Positions 34,728 through 42,415 are shown, counted from the stretch's first letter. The stretch: 64,000 nucleotides of DNA from Sphingomonas psychrolutea (GCF_014636175.1 NZ_BMDW01000003.1:186001-250000); one strand, 5' to 3'. Numbers and translations are program-made. Notes: a model not told the origin generated them from the sequence alone.

Positions 34728-34743
34728 TGGCACGGCACATGCA
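34728..34743 (+). promoter_or_regulatory. Sigma-54 promoter of the psp operon
   Basis: TGGCACGGCACATGCA fits the sigma-54 consensus TGGCAC-N5-TTGCA with one mismatch; GG and GC dinucleotides are exactly 10 nt apart (34729-30 and 34741-42). The start of transcription would be near 34754, about 45 nt before the first small gene. Confidence 0.85.
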
Positions 34744-34798
34744 AAGCTCTTGGTACAGCCCAATCGGGCCGCACATTTTCAAGCTAAGGAGACTCATC

Positions 34799-34948
34799 AT
34801 GAATTCCGAATACAAATCGCAGAACAGCGTTTCACAAGTTCTGGTCGCGCTCGTCGCGACCGTCCTGCTCGGTTCGGTCGCGCTCGTCGGCGCGGTTGGC
34901 CCGGTCAACGCTGCCCCGATCCAGATCGCTGCCCAACCCCAGGGCTGA
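34799..34948 (+). CDS. Small single-pass or secreted protein, first gene of the psp operon
   Basis: A 49-residue peptide: polar N-terminus of about 12 residues, a hydrophobic stretch (VLVALVATVLLGSVALVGAV) and a short Ala/Pro/Gln-rich end. It could be a single-pass membrane protein or a cleaved peptide (possible site after VNAA). AAGGAG 8 nt before the ATG is excellent, and the gene is the first downstream of the sigma-54 promoter, 68 nt before pspA. No family recognised; E. coli psp operons start directly with pspA. Confidence 0.7.
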   Translation: MNSEYKSQNSVSQVLVALVATVLLGSVALVGAVGPVNAAPIQIAAQPQG

Positions 34949-35016
34949 AGCGACGCCGGGGCGGACGCCCCCATTTCCGCCCCGGCACCAATTTTGTACC
35001 TCGAAGGAGTAAACCA

Positions 35017-35697
35017 ATGGGCATCTTCAGCCGAACCCGCGATATCGTCGCTGCCAACTTCACCGACCTGCTCGACAAGGCGGAAGACCCCGCGAAAATG
35101 ATCCGCATGATCATCCTCGAAATGGAGGAAACGCTGGTCGAAGTTCGCGCTTCTGCCGCGCGGACCATCGCCGATCAGAAGGAAATGCGCCGCCACATCA
35201 GCAAGCTCGGCAGCTTGCAGGAAAGCTGGACCGAAAAGGCCGAGCTGGCGCTGTCCAAGGGTCGCGAAGATCTCGCCAAGGCGGCGCTCGTCGAAAAGCA
35301 GAAGGCGGCCGATATGGCCGAACAGCTGAGCGGCGAGATTTCCGTGCTCGACGAGGCGCTGCGCAGCTCCGAGGAAGACATTGCCAAGCTGACCGGCAAG
35401 CTCCGCGAGGCGCGCACCCGGCAGAATTCGATCGCGACCCGGCTCGAATCGGCACAGAACAAGTTCAAACTGCGCGATCTTTATGCCGGCCCCAAGATGC
35501 ACGAGGCGTTCTCACGCTTCGAGATCATGGAGCGCCGCGTCGACATGGCCGAGGGCCGCGCCGAAGTCGCCGGTTACGGTGCCCCGCCCAAGTCGCTCGA
35601 CGAGGAAATTGCCGAGCTGAAGTCTGCCGAGAAGGTCGAGGCCGAACTGGCTGCGATGAAGGCCCGCGTCGGCCCAAGCACCGGGGGCAATGGTTGA
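35017..35697 (+). CDS. pspA: Phage shock protein A
   Basis: A 226-residue ESCRT-III-related protein, nearly all alpha-helical coiled coil. It opens MGIFSRTRDIVAANFTDLLDKAEDPAKMIRMII, the typical amphipathic membrane-binding helix, followed by QEMEE-like coils (EMEETLVEVRASAARTIADQKEM) and NKFKLRDLYAGPKMHEAFSRFE. It binds stressed inner membranes and, when free, inhibits PspF. AAGGAG lies before the ATG. Its end overlaps the pspB start by 8 nt. Confidence 0.97.
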   Translation: MGIFSRTRDIVAANFTDLLDKAEDPAKMIRMIILEMEETLVEVRASAARTIADQKEMRRHISKLGSLQESWTEKAELALSKGREDLAKAALVEKQKAADMAEQLSGEISVLDEALRSSEEDIAKLTGKLREARTRQNSIATRLESAQNKFKLRDLYAGPKMHEAFSRFEIMERRVDMAEGRAEVAGYGAPPKSLDEEIAELKSAEKVEAELAAMKARVGPSTGGNG

Positions 35698-35971
35698 GAT
35701 GGAACATGATCTGCTCCCCATCTTGGTCGTCGGCATGCTCTTCATCGGGCTACCCTGGGTGATCCTGCACTACATCACCAAGTGGAAGCAGGCGCCCAAG
35801 ATCACCAACGAAGACGAAAAGCTGCTCGACGAACTCTACTCGCTCGCCCGCCGGCTCGAAGACCGGCTCGGCACCGTCGAGCGGATCGTCGCAGCGGATC
35901 ACCCCGATTGGCGCGCTGGCATGCCGCTGGCCGAGCCGACCACCCCTTACGACCCTTCACGGAGGAACTGA
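35690..35971 (+). CDS. pspB: Phage shock protein B
   Basis: A 93-residue protein with one membrane helix (about 9-28, ILVVGMLFIGLPWVILHYIT), then WKQAPKITNEDEKLLDELYSLARRLEDRLGTVERI, the conserved PspB cytoplasmic coil, and an extra Pro-rich tail. With PspC it senses membrane stress and recruits PspA, freeing PspF. The start at 35690 overlaps pspA; an ATG at 35699 is a possible alternative. pspC follows 1 nt after its stop. Confidence 0.95.
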   Translation: MVEMEHDLLPILVVGMLFIGLPWVILHYITKWKQAPKITNEDEKLLDELYSLARRLEDRLGTVERIVAADHPDWRAGMPLAEPTTPYDPSRRN

Positions 35972-35972
35972 A

Positions 35973-36350
35973 ATGTCCGCCAGCCGCACCAAATTCTACC
36001 TCGACAAACAAAACAGCAAATGGCTGGGCGTTTGTTCCGGGATCGCCGATTACACCGGCATTGACACGACCTGGGTCCGCGTCGGCACCGTCCTGCTCAC
36101 CTTCGCCACCAGCGGATGGACGTTGCTCGCCTACATCGTCATCGCCTGCGTCGCCGAGAAGAAGCCGGTCGGCCTCTACGACAGCGCCGAGGATGCGAAG
36201 TTCTGGCAGGGCGTGCGCACCAATCCAACGCGCTCGACCGCCGAGGTCCGCTCGAAGTTCCGCGACATCGACCGTCGGCTTGCCGATATCGAGACGCTCT
36301 ACACCAGCCGCAACAGCCGCCTCGCCGACGAGATCGACAGCCTGCGCTGA
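35973..36350 (+). CDS. pspC: Phage shock protein C
   Basis: A 125-residue membrane protein. KFYLDKQNSKWLGVCSGIADYTGIDTTWVRVG is the PspC signature, with a membrane helix at about 38-60 (VLLTFATSGWTLLAYIVIAC). The C-terminal half (AEVRSKFRDIDRRLADIETLYTSRNSRLADEIDSLR) is a helical coil with a short IETL..ADEIDSLR end that recurs in three downstream small proteins. It partners PspB. GGAGG precedes the ATG. Confidence 0.95.
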   Translation: MSASRTKFYLDKQNSKWLGVCSGIADYTGIDTTWVRVGTVLLTFATSGWTLLAYIVIACVAEKKPVGLYDSAEDAKFWQGVRTNPTRSTAEVRSKFRDIDRRLADIETLYTSRNSRLADEIDSLR

Positions 36351-36384
36351 TCGGGTCCGGGCGTAACAGGGAAGGAATACCATC

Positions 36385-36672
36385 ATGGGAAGTGGACAAA
36401 TTTTCGTCCTGGCGATCATCGGAATGTCGACGGTCGGTTGGGTCATCACCACCTGGGTCCGGGCGCGCCACGGCTACCCGCTCGAGAATGAATGGAGCGG
36501 CACGGCAACCCGCACCGACCCGAGCGCGGATCGCAAGATCGAGCTGCTGAGCAACGAAAATGAGAAGCTGCTCGGCCAGCTCGGCCGCCTGGAGGAACGC
36601 CTCGCCGTCCTCGAACGCATCGCCACTGATCCTGCCGAACGTGTCGCCCGCGACATCGACGCGCTGCGCTGA
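36385..36672 (+). CDS. PspB-like small membrane/coiled-coil protein 1
   Basis: A 95-residue protein. Membrane helix at about 5-25 (IFVLAIIGMSTVGWVITTWV), then a polar linker and a coiled coil (RKIELLSNENEKLLGQLGRLEERLAVLERIATDPAERVARDIDALR). The end RLAVLERIATDP..VARDIDALR is closely matched by the ends of PspB, PspC and the later small genes, so these look like a family built on one plan. GGAAGG precedes the ATG. Role: probably accessory membrane-stress sensor or scaffold (inference). Confidence 0.85.
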   Translation: MGSGQIFVLAIIGMSTVGWVITTWVRARHGYPLENEWSGTATRTDPSADRKIELLSNENEKLLGQLGRLEERLAVLERIATDPAERVARDIDALR

Positions 36673-36695
36673 GCGGCATTCAAAGGAGCCAGCCG

Positions 36696-36971
36696 ATGTT
36701 GAACGGTTTTACGATTTTCATGCTCGTCTTTGTCGTCGTCGGCGTCCCCGTAATCGGCGGGCTGTGGCACCAAACCTACAAAATCGGGCTGAAGCATAAG
36801 GAAAAAATGGCGAACGCGCTGAGCGCGCAAACCGCCGAAAAGGCCGCGCAATATGCGGCGCAGACCGAACGGCTTGAACAGCGCGTCCGCGTGCTGGAAC
36901 GCATCATCACCGACCGCGGCGTCGATCTCGCAACCGAGATCGAAAGCCTGCGCGACACACCGCTCAACTAA
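36696..36971 (+). CDS. PspB-like small membrane/coiled-coil protein 2
   Basis: A 91-residue protein. Membrane helix at about 4-24 (GFTIFMLVFVVVGVPVIGGLW), a short basic stretch (KIGLKHKEKMAN), and a coiled coil (EKAAQYAAQTERLEQRVRVLERIITDRGVDLATEIESLRDT). The LEQRVRVLERIITD..ATEIESLR part parallels its neighbours and the general PspB coil, including the VLERI core. AAGGAG lies before the ATG. It is 23 nt after the preceding gene in the same operon. Confidence 0.85.
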   Translation: MLNGFTIFMLVFVVVGVPVIGGLWHQTYKIGLKHKEKMANALSAQTAEKAAQYAAQTERLEQRVRVLERIITDRGVDLATEIESLRDTPLN

Positions 36972-36997
36972 CCCAACCCTTCTTCCCCGAGGATATC

Positions 36998-37114
36998 ATG
37001 ATCGTATTTTTCATCGTGCTCGCCGTCATCACGGCGGGGGGTGTCTGGGCGACCGAAAGCGTCGACCGCCCGCGTCGTCGTCGCCTTCGCGAAGCCACCG
37101 CACCCCTGCTCTGA
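36998..37114 (+). CDS. Tiny single-pass membrane protein in the psp operon
   Basis: A 38-residue protein: membrane helix at residues 2-18 (IVFFIVLAVITAGGVWA), an acidic Thr-Glu-Ser turn, a strongly basic cluster (RPRRRRLRE) and a short end. GAGG 6 nt before the ATG, and flanking operon genes 26 and 33 nt away with their own ribosome-binding sites, support it as a real gene. No coiled coil. It has the layout of small stress-induced membrane peptides; function unknown. Confidence 0.6.
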   Translation: MIVFFIVLAVITAGGVWATESVDRPRRRRLREATAPLL

Positions 37115-37147
37115 CCTCCTAACCCCACACAACAGGGAGTTACTGAC

Positions 37148-37417
37148 ATGAACCCATTTGAAATGGTCGTTGCGATCATCGTCGTCGTCACGATCGGACG
37201 CGTGCTCCAGGCGCGCTACGGCGTAGTCCGCACCAAGCGTGGCGAGAGCTTCGCTTTCCGCGACGACGGCGCGGCGCAAGCCGAGAATGAGCGGCTCCGC
37301 GATGAGCTGAAGGCGATGAAGGACCGGCTCGCCGTCCTCGAACGCCTCGCCACCGACAATAATGACAGCGGCGCCCGCCTCGATCGCGAGATCGAGAAGC
37401 TCCGCGACCGCCCATAA
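37148..37417 (+). CDS. PspB-like small membrane/coiled-coil protein 3
   Basis: An 89-residue protein. Membrane helix at about 4-20 (FEMVVAIIVVVTIGRVL), a basic linker (ARYGVVRTKRGESFAF), then a coiled coil (AENERLRDELKAMKDRLAVLERLATDNNDSGARLDREIEKLRD). DRLAVLERLATD is almost the same as EERLAVLERIATD in protein 1, indicating common origin. GGGAG precedes the ATG. Same operon. Confidence 0.85.
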   Translation: MNPFEMVVAIIVVVTIGRVLQARYGVVRTKRGESFAFRDDGAAQAENERLRDELKAMKDRLAVLERLATDNNDSGARLDREIEKLRDRP

Positions 37418-37443
37418 CCATGTCCCCCTTTTCAGGAGTAGGG

Positions 37444-37689
37444 ATGATGACTGACCCGACCTTCTATGTGACCATGGCCGCCGCCGGCCTGGTTGGCCTG
37501 TCGATGCTGACCTTCGCCACGCTCACCGGCTGGCGCGGCTGGCTCGCGTTCAAGCAGCAGGAACTGCACGCCTTCGGCGAACCCGATCGCGGCACGGCGC
37601 TTCCCAATGCCGGCGCCCGGATCGAAATCGCCGACCTCAAGGAACGCATCCGCAAGCTCGAGGCGATCGCGGCGGGGGTGGATCTTTGA
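37444..37689 (+). CDS. PspB-like small membrane/coiled-coil protein 4
   Basis: An 81-residue protein. Membrane helix at about 7-28 (FYVTMAAAGLVGLSMLTFATLT), a linker with WRGWLAFKQQELHAFGEPD, and a short helix with IEIADLKERIRKLEAIAAGVDL. The RIRKLEAIA core matches the LERI motif of its neighbours. AGGAG 5 nt before ATGATG sets the start; an in-frame ATG at 37420 is less likely. It is the last psp gene, followed by a palindromic repeat that may end the transcript. Confidence 0.85.
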   Translation: MMTDPTFYVTMAAAGLVGLSMLTFATLTGWRGWLAFKQQELHAFGEPDRGTALPNAGARIEIADLKERIRKLEAIAAGVDL

Positions 37690-37702
37690 TCCCAGCCGGG
37701 GA

Positions 37703-37805
37703 CCACCCCGGCGAAGGCCGGGGCCCAGTTGCGAAGCTGCCGACGAAAAAGTCCAGCACGCGATGACCAACCGCTCGAAACTGGGCACGGCCTTCGCCGG
37801 GGTGG
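37703..37805. repeat. Palindromic repeat after the psp operon
   Basis: Arms 37703-37730 and 37778-37805 are inverted copies over about 27 bp with two or three differences; both carry CCACCCCGGCGAAGGCCG, which itself folds (CCCCGGC-GAA-GGCCGGGG). Same family as 29631-29712 and the element at the right edge. Lies between the last psp gene and sufE. Confidence 0.85.
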
Positions 37806-37852
37806 AGTAGAAGTTGGTGACGCGGCTGCCGCGACGCCGCTATAGCCCTCCC

Positions 37853-38257
37853 ATGCAAACCCTGACCGACATCGAATCCGAATACAGCTTCCTCGAAGCT
37901 GACGACCGTTACCGTCTGCTGATCGATCTGGGCCGTGAGCTCGAAGACATGCCCGCCCCGCTCAAAACCGATACCACATTAGTGCGGGGCTGCTCCGCCT
38001 CGGTGTGGGTCTATCCCACGGCCAAGGAGGATGGCACGCTCCACTTCCTTGCCGATTCGAACGCGGCGATCACCAAGGGGATCATCGCTTTGGTGCTGCG
38101 CACGGTGCAGGATCAGCCACCTGCCACAATCCTCGCCACCGACATCCCCGGCGCGCTCGGCCCGTTCGACCTGAGCAAGCAATTGAGCTCCAACCGCACG
38201 CAAGGCATCCCCAATATGATCGCGCTGATCCGCGACACCGCAGCGCGCTACGTTTAG
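37853..38257 (+). CDS. SufE-family sulfur acceptor protein
   Basis: A 134-residue protein that accepts persulfide sulfur from a cysteine desulfurase and boosts its activity. The reactive Cys is in LVRGCSASVWVYP; the rest (DRYRLLIDLGRELEDMP, AAITKGIIALVLRTVQDQPP, QGIPNMIALIRDTA) fits SufE. The ATG is chosen without a strong ribosome-binding site; a GTG at 37817 is in frame. Cysteine desulfurase genes lie 16 kb away in this window; no suf genes are adjacent. Confidence 0.92.
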   Translation: MQTLTDIESEYSFLEADDRYRLLIDLGRELEDMPAPLKTDTTLVRGCSASVWVYPTAKEDGTLHFLADSNAAITKGIIALVLRTVQDQPPATILATDIPGALGPFDLSKQLSSNRTQGIPNMIALIRDTAARYV

Positions 38258-38370
38258 GCTTGGGTGCTGTCCTACACAGCCAATCCGTGTCAGGCTGACA
38301 TTTCGATTTTTCAGCGCTCTTTGACAGTCCCGACACCTGCGAACGGCCCGCAATGCGCGGTGGGTACGAC

Positions 38371-38403
38371 GCGCTTATCCCTAACTTTAGCCTAAACTTC
38401 CGC
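38371..38403. repeat. 33-bp sequence shared (inverted) with 52078-52110
   Basis: The reverse complement of this block equals 52078-52110 at 31 of 33 positions, including AGTTTAGGCTAA and GTTAGGGATAA. It straddles the stop codon of the minus-strand ferredoxin-like gene. It contains two degenerate direct copies of TTAGG-n-TAA. Function not recognised. Confidence 0.75.
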
Positions 38404-38718
38404 CGCCGCGCGCGCCACAGCGCCACGCAGGCCAAGCCCGTCGACGATCTCGGCCACGTCCGACTGCGCCGCAACCAACAGCCATTCGCCCGGCTTCGCG
38501 CCGTTCACGACCGTGACCGCGCCCTTGGGACACACGCCCAGGCATTTCACCTCGACGATGACGAGCGCGCCCTTACGGCCCTTGCGAAGGCCAAGGTCGT
38601 GCCGCAACGCCTTCGCGAGCGAGGTCTTACCCTTCGTCCCGAACCCGCCGCCCAGCTTTTTCGAACATTTCTTGCAGATGAGGATCGTGTTGGCCCAGTC
38701 GGAGCGAACCGTCCTCAA
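38392..38718 (-). CDS. Thioredoxin-like [2Fe-2S] ferredoxin-domain protein
   Basis: A protein of about 108 residues. Cysteine ligands of a thioredoxin-fold 2Fe-2S cluster are visible: ILICKKCSKKLGGGFG and VEVKCLGVCPKGAVTVVNGA. Such proteins often carry electrons or bind metals near tetrapyrrole or DNA-linked enzymes; the role here is unknown. The likely start is a TTG inside the TTGA overlap with the J-domain gene stop, so translation is coupled. No ATG is available. Confidence 0.8.
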   Translation of the reverse strand: MRTVRSDWANTILICKKCSKKLGGGFGTKGKTSLAKALRHDLGLRKGRKGALVIVEVKCLGVCPKGAVTVVNGAKPGEWLLVAAQSDVAEIVDGLGLRGAVARAAAEV

Positions 38719-39257
38719 ACCGGCTTCCAGTTTCGCGCATCCTCGGCGGCCTTGAGCACGTCGTAAGCGGCCTGGATCGCGAGAAAACGCGCAGCCGCTT
38801 CCGCGTCGCCGGGCCTGATATCGGGATGGTTCGATTTCGCCAGCCGCCGCCACGCCATCCGCACCGTCTCGAAATCGGCATCGACCTCGAGTTCGAGCAA
38901 ATCGAGCGCGCGCAGCTCGTCGCGCGACCGCGACCCGTCGCCGGGGCCGGCCCATTGGTGGTGGCGCGATTCGGTATAGCCCTCGGCGGTCTGCGTCTCG
39001 GCGCGTTCGCGCTCGGCCGCTTCCTCGGCGCTCAGGCCTTCGAAGTAATTCCAACCGCGATTATATTCGCCGGCATGTTCCTGGCAGAAATACCAGCGTT
39101 CGGGGCTGTTGGGGGATTTGGGTGCCGGGCAATCGCCCTTAGCGGTGCAGCCATGCCGGTCGCACAGCCGCACCGTCGCCGCCTCCGTGCTGGCTTCGCC
39201 ATAAGCGCGCCAGCGGGGAAAGCCCCAGTCGACAGATCGTGAAGAGGAACGCGCCAT
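38715..39257 (-). CDS. DnaJ-domain protein
   Basis: A 180-residue protein. The N-terminal part has Cys/His pairs (RLCDRHGCTAKGDCPAP, WYFCQEHAGEYN) that may bind zinc; the C-terminal part is a J domain (LDLLELEVDADFETVRMAWRRLAKSNHPDIRPGD) with the HPD tripeptide needed to stimulate DnaK. A conserved alphaproteobacterial type. The ATG at 39257 is chosen; another in-frame ATG lies at 39275. It overlaps the downstream ferredoxin-like gene. Confidence 0.88.
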   Translation of the reverse strand: MARSSSRSVDWGFPRWRAYGEASTEAATVRLCDRHGCTAKGDCPAPKSPNSPERWYFCQEHAGEYNRGWNYFEGLSAEEAAERERAETQTAEGYTESRHHQWAGPGDGSRSRDELRALDLLELEVDADFETVRMAWRRLAKSNHPDIRPGDAEAAARFLAIQAAYDVLKAAEDARNWKPV

Positions 39258-39322
39258 AGCCCGCCATCTAAGCATCGAAGTGCGATAGCGCCATGACGCT
39301 TTTGCGACAGACCAAAGAAAAC

Positions 39323-39708
39323 GCCAGAGGGTCTGTAAGCCGGGTTCTGTCCACCCTCCGGAGAAGGTTAGGCGACCATTCCTCTAGGACGACGTTTGCA
39401 CGCCGCCTCAAGCAATCAACCCGGGCGACGAGCTGAAACGAAGCCCATATGCCGCCCCTATTCGATCTTGCTCCCGGTGGGGTTTGCCATGCCGCCCCTG
39501 TTACCAGGCGCGCGGTGCGCTCTTGCCGCACCCTTTCACCCTTGCCTGTTCCCCATACGACTTGCGTCGAAGGGGACATCGGCGGTCTGCTCTCTGTGGC
39601 ACTTTCCCTGGGGTCACCCCCGCCGGGCGTTACCCGGCACCGTCGTTCCGCGGAGCCCGGACTTTCCTCGCGGTGCTTGCGCACCCCGCGGCCGCCCGAC
39701 CCTCTGGC
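39323..39708 (-). ncRNA. rnpB: RNase P RNA (class A)
   Basis: About 386 nt on the minus strand. The ends, GCCAGAGGGTC and GACCCTCTGGC, pair perfectly as helix P1 (11 bp). The 5' part has GAGGAAAGTCCGGGCTC and the 3' part GACAGAACCCGGCTTACAG, both hallmarks of bacterial RNase P RNA. A T-rich run (GTTTTCTTT) directly after P1 would end transcription. It matures tRNA 5' ends. Reading frames across this stretch are ignored. Confidence 0.97.
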
Positions 39709-39717
39709 AAACCCGCT

Positions 39718-40407
39718 TTAGTCGTCGCCTGTAGGCTTTGGCAACAGCAAGGCCAGCAGGATACTGCGGCACTCGCCGTCGATCACGCCGTCGATCAGTT
39801 CGGGGCGGAAGCGGCGCTGGAAGGCGACGATCGCGGCAAGCTTGTCCGAAACGTCATAGCCAAAGCGTTCGAGCGCGATCAGGAAGCCGGCGTCGCTCCA
39901 CATCGGGTCCATCAATTTCTGCGTCGGGCGCGGCAGAGCGAGGCGGACCTTGGCAAGGCGGCTCCACGGGAACAGCTCGCCCGGATCCTGCTTGCGCGTT
40001 GGCGCGATGTCGGAATGACCCACCACATTGCCGCGCGTAATGCCGTACCGCTCCTTGATCCCGGCGAGCAGCGGGATCAGCGCGTCGATCTGTTCCTCCA
40101 GGAACGGGCGATAGCCGAATTCATGGCCGGGATTGACGATCTCGATCCCGATGCTCGCCGAATTGACGTCCTCGATCCCACGCCAGCGCGACTTTCCGGC
40201 GTGCCAGGCGCGTTTCTCCTCGGCCACCATCCGCAAGACCTGGCCGTCCTCGGCAATCAGATAATGCGCCGAGACCTTGGCGGCGGGGTCGCGCAGCCGG
40301 TCGATCGCGGCTTCAGCCGTCTGCATGCCGGTATAATGCAGCACGACGATCGAGACAGGCAGCAGCCGCTCGTCGAAATTGGGCGAGGGCGTGTCGATAA
40401 TGGTCAT
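39718..40407 (-). CDS. N-acetylmuramoyl-L-alanine amidase, AmpD-like
   Basis: A 229-residue zinc amidase_2 enzyme. Ligand and catalytic motifs: SIVVLHYTGM (first His), AWHAGKSRWRG, GIEIVNPGHE, and VVGHSDIAPTRKQDPGELFPW (second His and Asp). A C-terminal helical part (about 170-220, AIVAFQRRFRPELIDG) resembles a peptidoglycan-binding domain. It splits the stem peptide from murein or recycled anhydro-muropeptides. No signal peptide is seen, so it is probably cytosolic. It ends 9 nt before the rnpB 5' end. Confidence 0.92.
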   Translation of the reverse strand: MTIIDTPSPNFDERLLPVSIVVLHYTGMQTAEAAIDRLRDPAAKVSAHYLIAEDGQVLRMVAEEKRAWHAGKSRWRGIEDVNSASIGIEIVNPGHEFGYRPFLEEQIDALIPLLAGIKERYGITRGNVVGHSDIAPTRKQDPGELFPWSRLAKVRLALPRPTQKLMDPMWSDAGFLIALERFGYDVSDKLAAIVAFQRRFRPELIDGVIDGECRSILLALLLPKPTGDD

Positions 40408-40461
40408 GGGCAGTCCCCGCGATAGCCGAGCGCCAGCTTAGGGTCCAAACCGATGCCGCCG

Positions 40462-41325
40462 TCAAGGAACCCCGTGCGCTGGCTCGTAAAGGCCGCGATA
40501 GCGCGGGCTCGGGCGAAATGCGTCGGTCTGGCCGATCACCGTCTCGCCTGCCCCCAGCACCAGAACGCCGCCCGGCCTGATCACCGTGGCGAATCGTTCG
40601 AACACCTTCAGCCGCAGCTCGGCATTCAGATAGAGCAGGACGTTGCGGCACAAGATCACGTCGAACCGCCCGATCGGCAGCGGATCGCTGATCAGGTTCA
40701 TCCGTCGAAACGCGATTCGGCGGACGAGTTCGGGATTGGCGACCCATTCATTCCCCTCGGTTTCGAACCAGCGCACCATGCGGCGCACCGGGAGCCCGCG
40801 TTGAATCTCGAATTGCGAATAGCGCCCCGAACGGGCTCGGGTGAGTGCGATCTCGGAGACGTCGGTCGCGACAATCTCGGGCGGCTGCGTGTCGCGGCCG
40901 ATCTCCCGTTCGCCAAACAACATCGCCAGCGACAGCGGTTCCTGCCCGAACGAACATCCTGCGGACCAGATTCGCGGGCGGCGGTGGGGATGATCGGTAC
41001 GCATCGCCTCGACCGCGTCGGCGACCATGTCGAGCACGGCGGCGTCGCGAAAGAACGAGCTTTCCTGGTTGAGCAAGGCATCCGCCACCTGGTCGCCAAT
41101 GTCGGGCGATCGCAGCGCCGCGCTGGCCAGCGCTTCGATCGTGTCGAACTTGAGGTCGCGCAACAACGGCTTCAACGCGGTTTCCAAACGCCATTCGCGA
41201 TTCGCCGCCAGTTGCTGCCCGGTGCGGGATTCGAGGATTGCCGTCAGGATGCCCATCGCCCCCTTTGCCGAGGCGCGGGGGGAAGGTTGGCGGGGGACGA
41301 AGGTGTCGGCGCGCGGCTCGATCAT
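40462..41325 (-). CDS. cheR: Chemotaxis methyltransferase CheR
   Basis: A 287-residue SAM enzyme that methylates receptor glutamates. N-terminal helical CheR domain (about 25-90) and catalytic domain with RDAAVLDMVAD, RIWSAGCSFGQEPLSLAML (motif I), EIVATDVSEIALTRARSG, DVILCRNVLLYLN and IRPGGVLVLGAGET. ATGA overlap with cheB makes it the last gene of the che operon. No receptor gene lies in the window. Confidence 0.95.
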   Translation of the reverse strand: MIEPRADTFVPRQPSPRASAKGAMGILTAILESRTGQQLAANREWRLETALKPLLRDLKFDTIEALASAALRSPDIGDQVADALLNQESSFFRDAAVLDMVADAVEAMRTDHPHRRPRIWSAGCSFGQEPLSLAMLFGEREIGRDTQPPEIVATDVSEIALTRARSGRYSQFEIQRGLPVRRMVRWFETEGNEWVANPELVRRIAFRRMNLISDPLPIGRFDVILCRNVLLYLNAELRLKVFERFATVIRPGGVLVLGAGETVIGQTDAFRPSPRYRGLYEPAHGVP

Positions 41326-42401
41326 GCCGGACGCCGCCGCGCAGCGGTGAGACGCCCGATCTCGACGGGGGTCAGCACCGCGCTGGCGATACCGGCGCCA
41401 GCGATTGCGCCGGGCATGCCCCACACCACCGAACTTGCCTGGTCCTGCACGACGACCGTACTGCCGCGATCGATCAAACTCCGCGCGCCCTCGCACCCGT
41501 CGCGCCCCATACCGCTGAGCACGATGCCGAGTGCGCGGCTGCCATAGGTTTCGGCGACACTCTCGAACATCGGATCGACCGAAGGCATGCAGCCGCTTTT
41601 GCTCGGTTCGTGCGACAAACGGACGGCGGTCGCATCACCGGTGCTGACGATCCGCATATGCGCATTGCCGGGCGCGACGATCACGCGGCCGGGCCGAATC
41701 CGCATACAATCGGTCGCGACATCGCAGGGCCGGTTGGACAGCAGCGCCACCTGCGCCGCGAAATACGGCATGAACGATTCGGGCAAATGCTGGGTGATGA
41801 CGATCGGCACCGGAAACGCCGTCGGCAATTCGCGCAACAAGACACTCAACGCGTGGATACCCCCGGTCGACGCCCCAATCGCGACGACATCGAAACCGTG
41901 GCCGGCGGTGACCGGTAGGTCCGGCGCGCGCCGCTGGGCCGGCAGCTCTGCTGGCAGCTCGACGGCAAGCAAGCGCGCCAGCTTCTCGACCAGTTCAACC
42001 GAAAAGCGCCCAGCGAAATCGCCGACATCGGGCTTCACCAGCGTATCGGCCGCACCCAGCGCCAGCGCCTTGATCGTTGCCGCGGCGCCATCGCTGGCGG
42101 AGGACGACACGATTAAGACCTTCGCCCCCCGCCCTGCGGCGATCAGGTCGGGCAAAGCGACCAAGCCGGTGACACCTGGCATTTGGATGTCGAGCATGAT
42201 TCCCTCGACACGGGTGTGGCGCAGGAAATCGAGCGCGGCGGCGGCGCTCGAGACCGCACCGGCCACCACGAAACGTCCGCGCTGTTCGACGGCGCGTGCG
42301 ATCACCGCCCGCGCGACCGCCGAATCATCGACGATCAACACGCGCGGTGGCGCATCGCCGCCAGCGAACCGTTCTTGACTGGGGGCGGTCTGGATGGGCA
42401 T
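41322..42401 (-). CDS. cheB: Protein-glutamate methylesterase CheB
   Basis: A 359-residue response-regulator esterase that demethylates receptors. Receiver domain with VLIVDDSAVARA and MLDIQMPGVTGL (phospho-Asp) at about 20-140; a linker; then the esterase with Ser in IGASTGGIHALSVLL, His in ITQHLPESF and Asp in GMGRDGCEG. Coupled to cheR by ATGA; 14 nt after cheY. Confidence 0.96.
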   Translation of the reverse strand: MPIQTAPSQERFAGGDAPPRVLIVDDSAVARAVIARAVEQRGRFVVAGAVSSAAAALDFLRHTRVEGIMLDIQMPGVTGLVALPDLIAAGRGAKVLIVSSSASDGAAATIKALALGAADTLVKPDVGDFAGRFSVELVEKLARLLAVELPAELPAQRRAPDLPVTAGHGFDVVAIGASTGGIHALSVLLRELPTAFPVPIVITQHLPESFMPYFAAQVALLSNRPCDVATDCMRIRPGRVIVAPGNAHMRIVSTGDATAVRLSHEPSKSGCMPSVDPMFESVAETYGSRALGIVLSGMGRDGCEGARSLIDRGSTVVVQDQASSVVWGMPGAIAGAGIASAVLTPVEIGRLTAARRRPA

Positions 42402-42415
42402 CGTATTCGGCCGTT

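Noticed and set aside
39484..40425. 313-codon plus-strand frame
   Set aside because: Covers the RNase P RNA and the antisense of the amidase gene.
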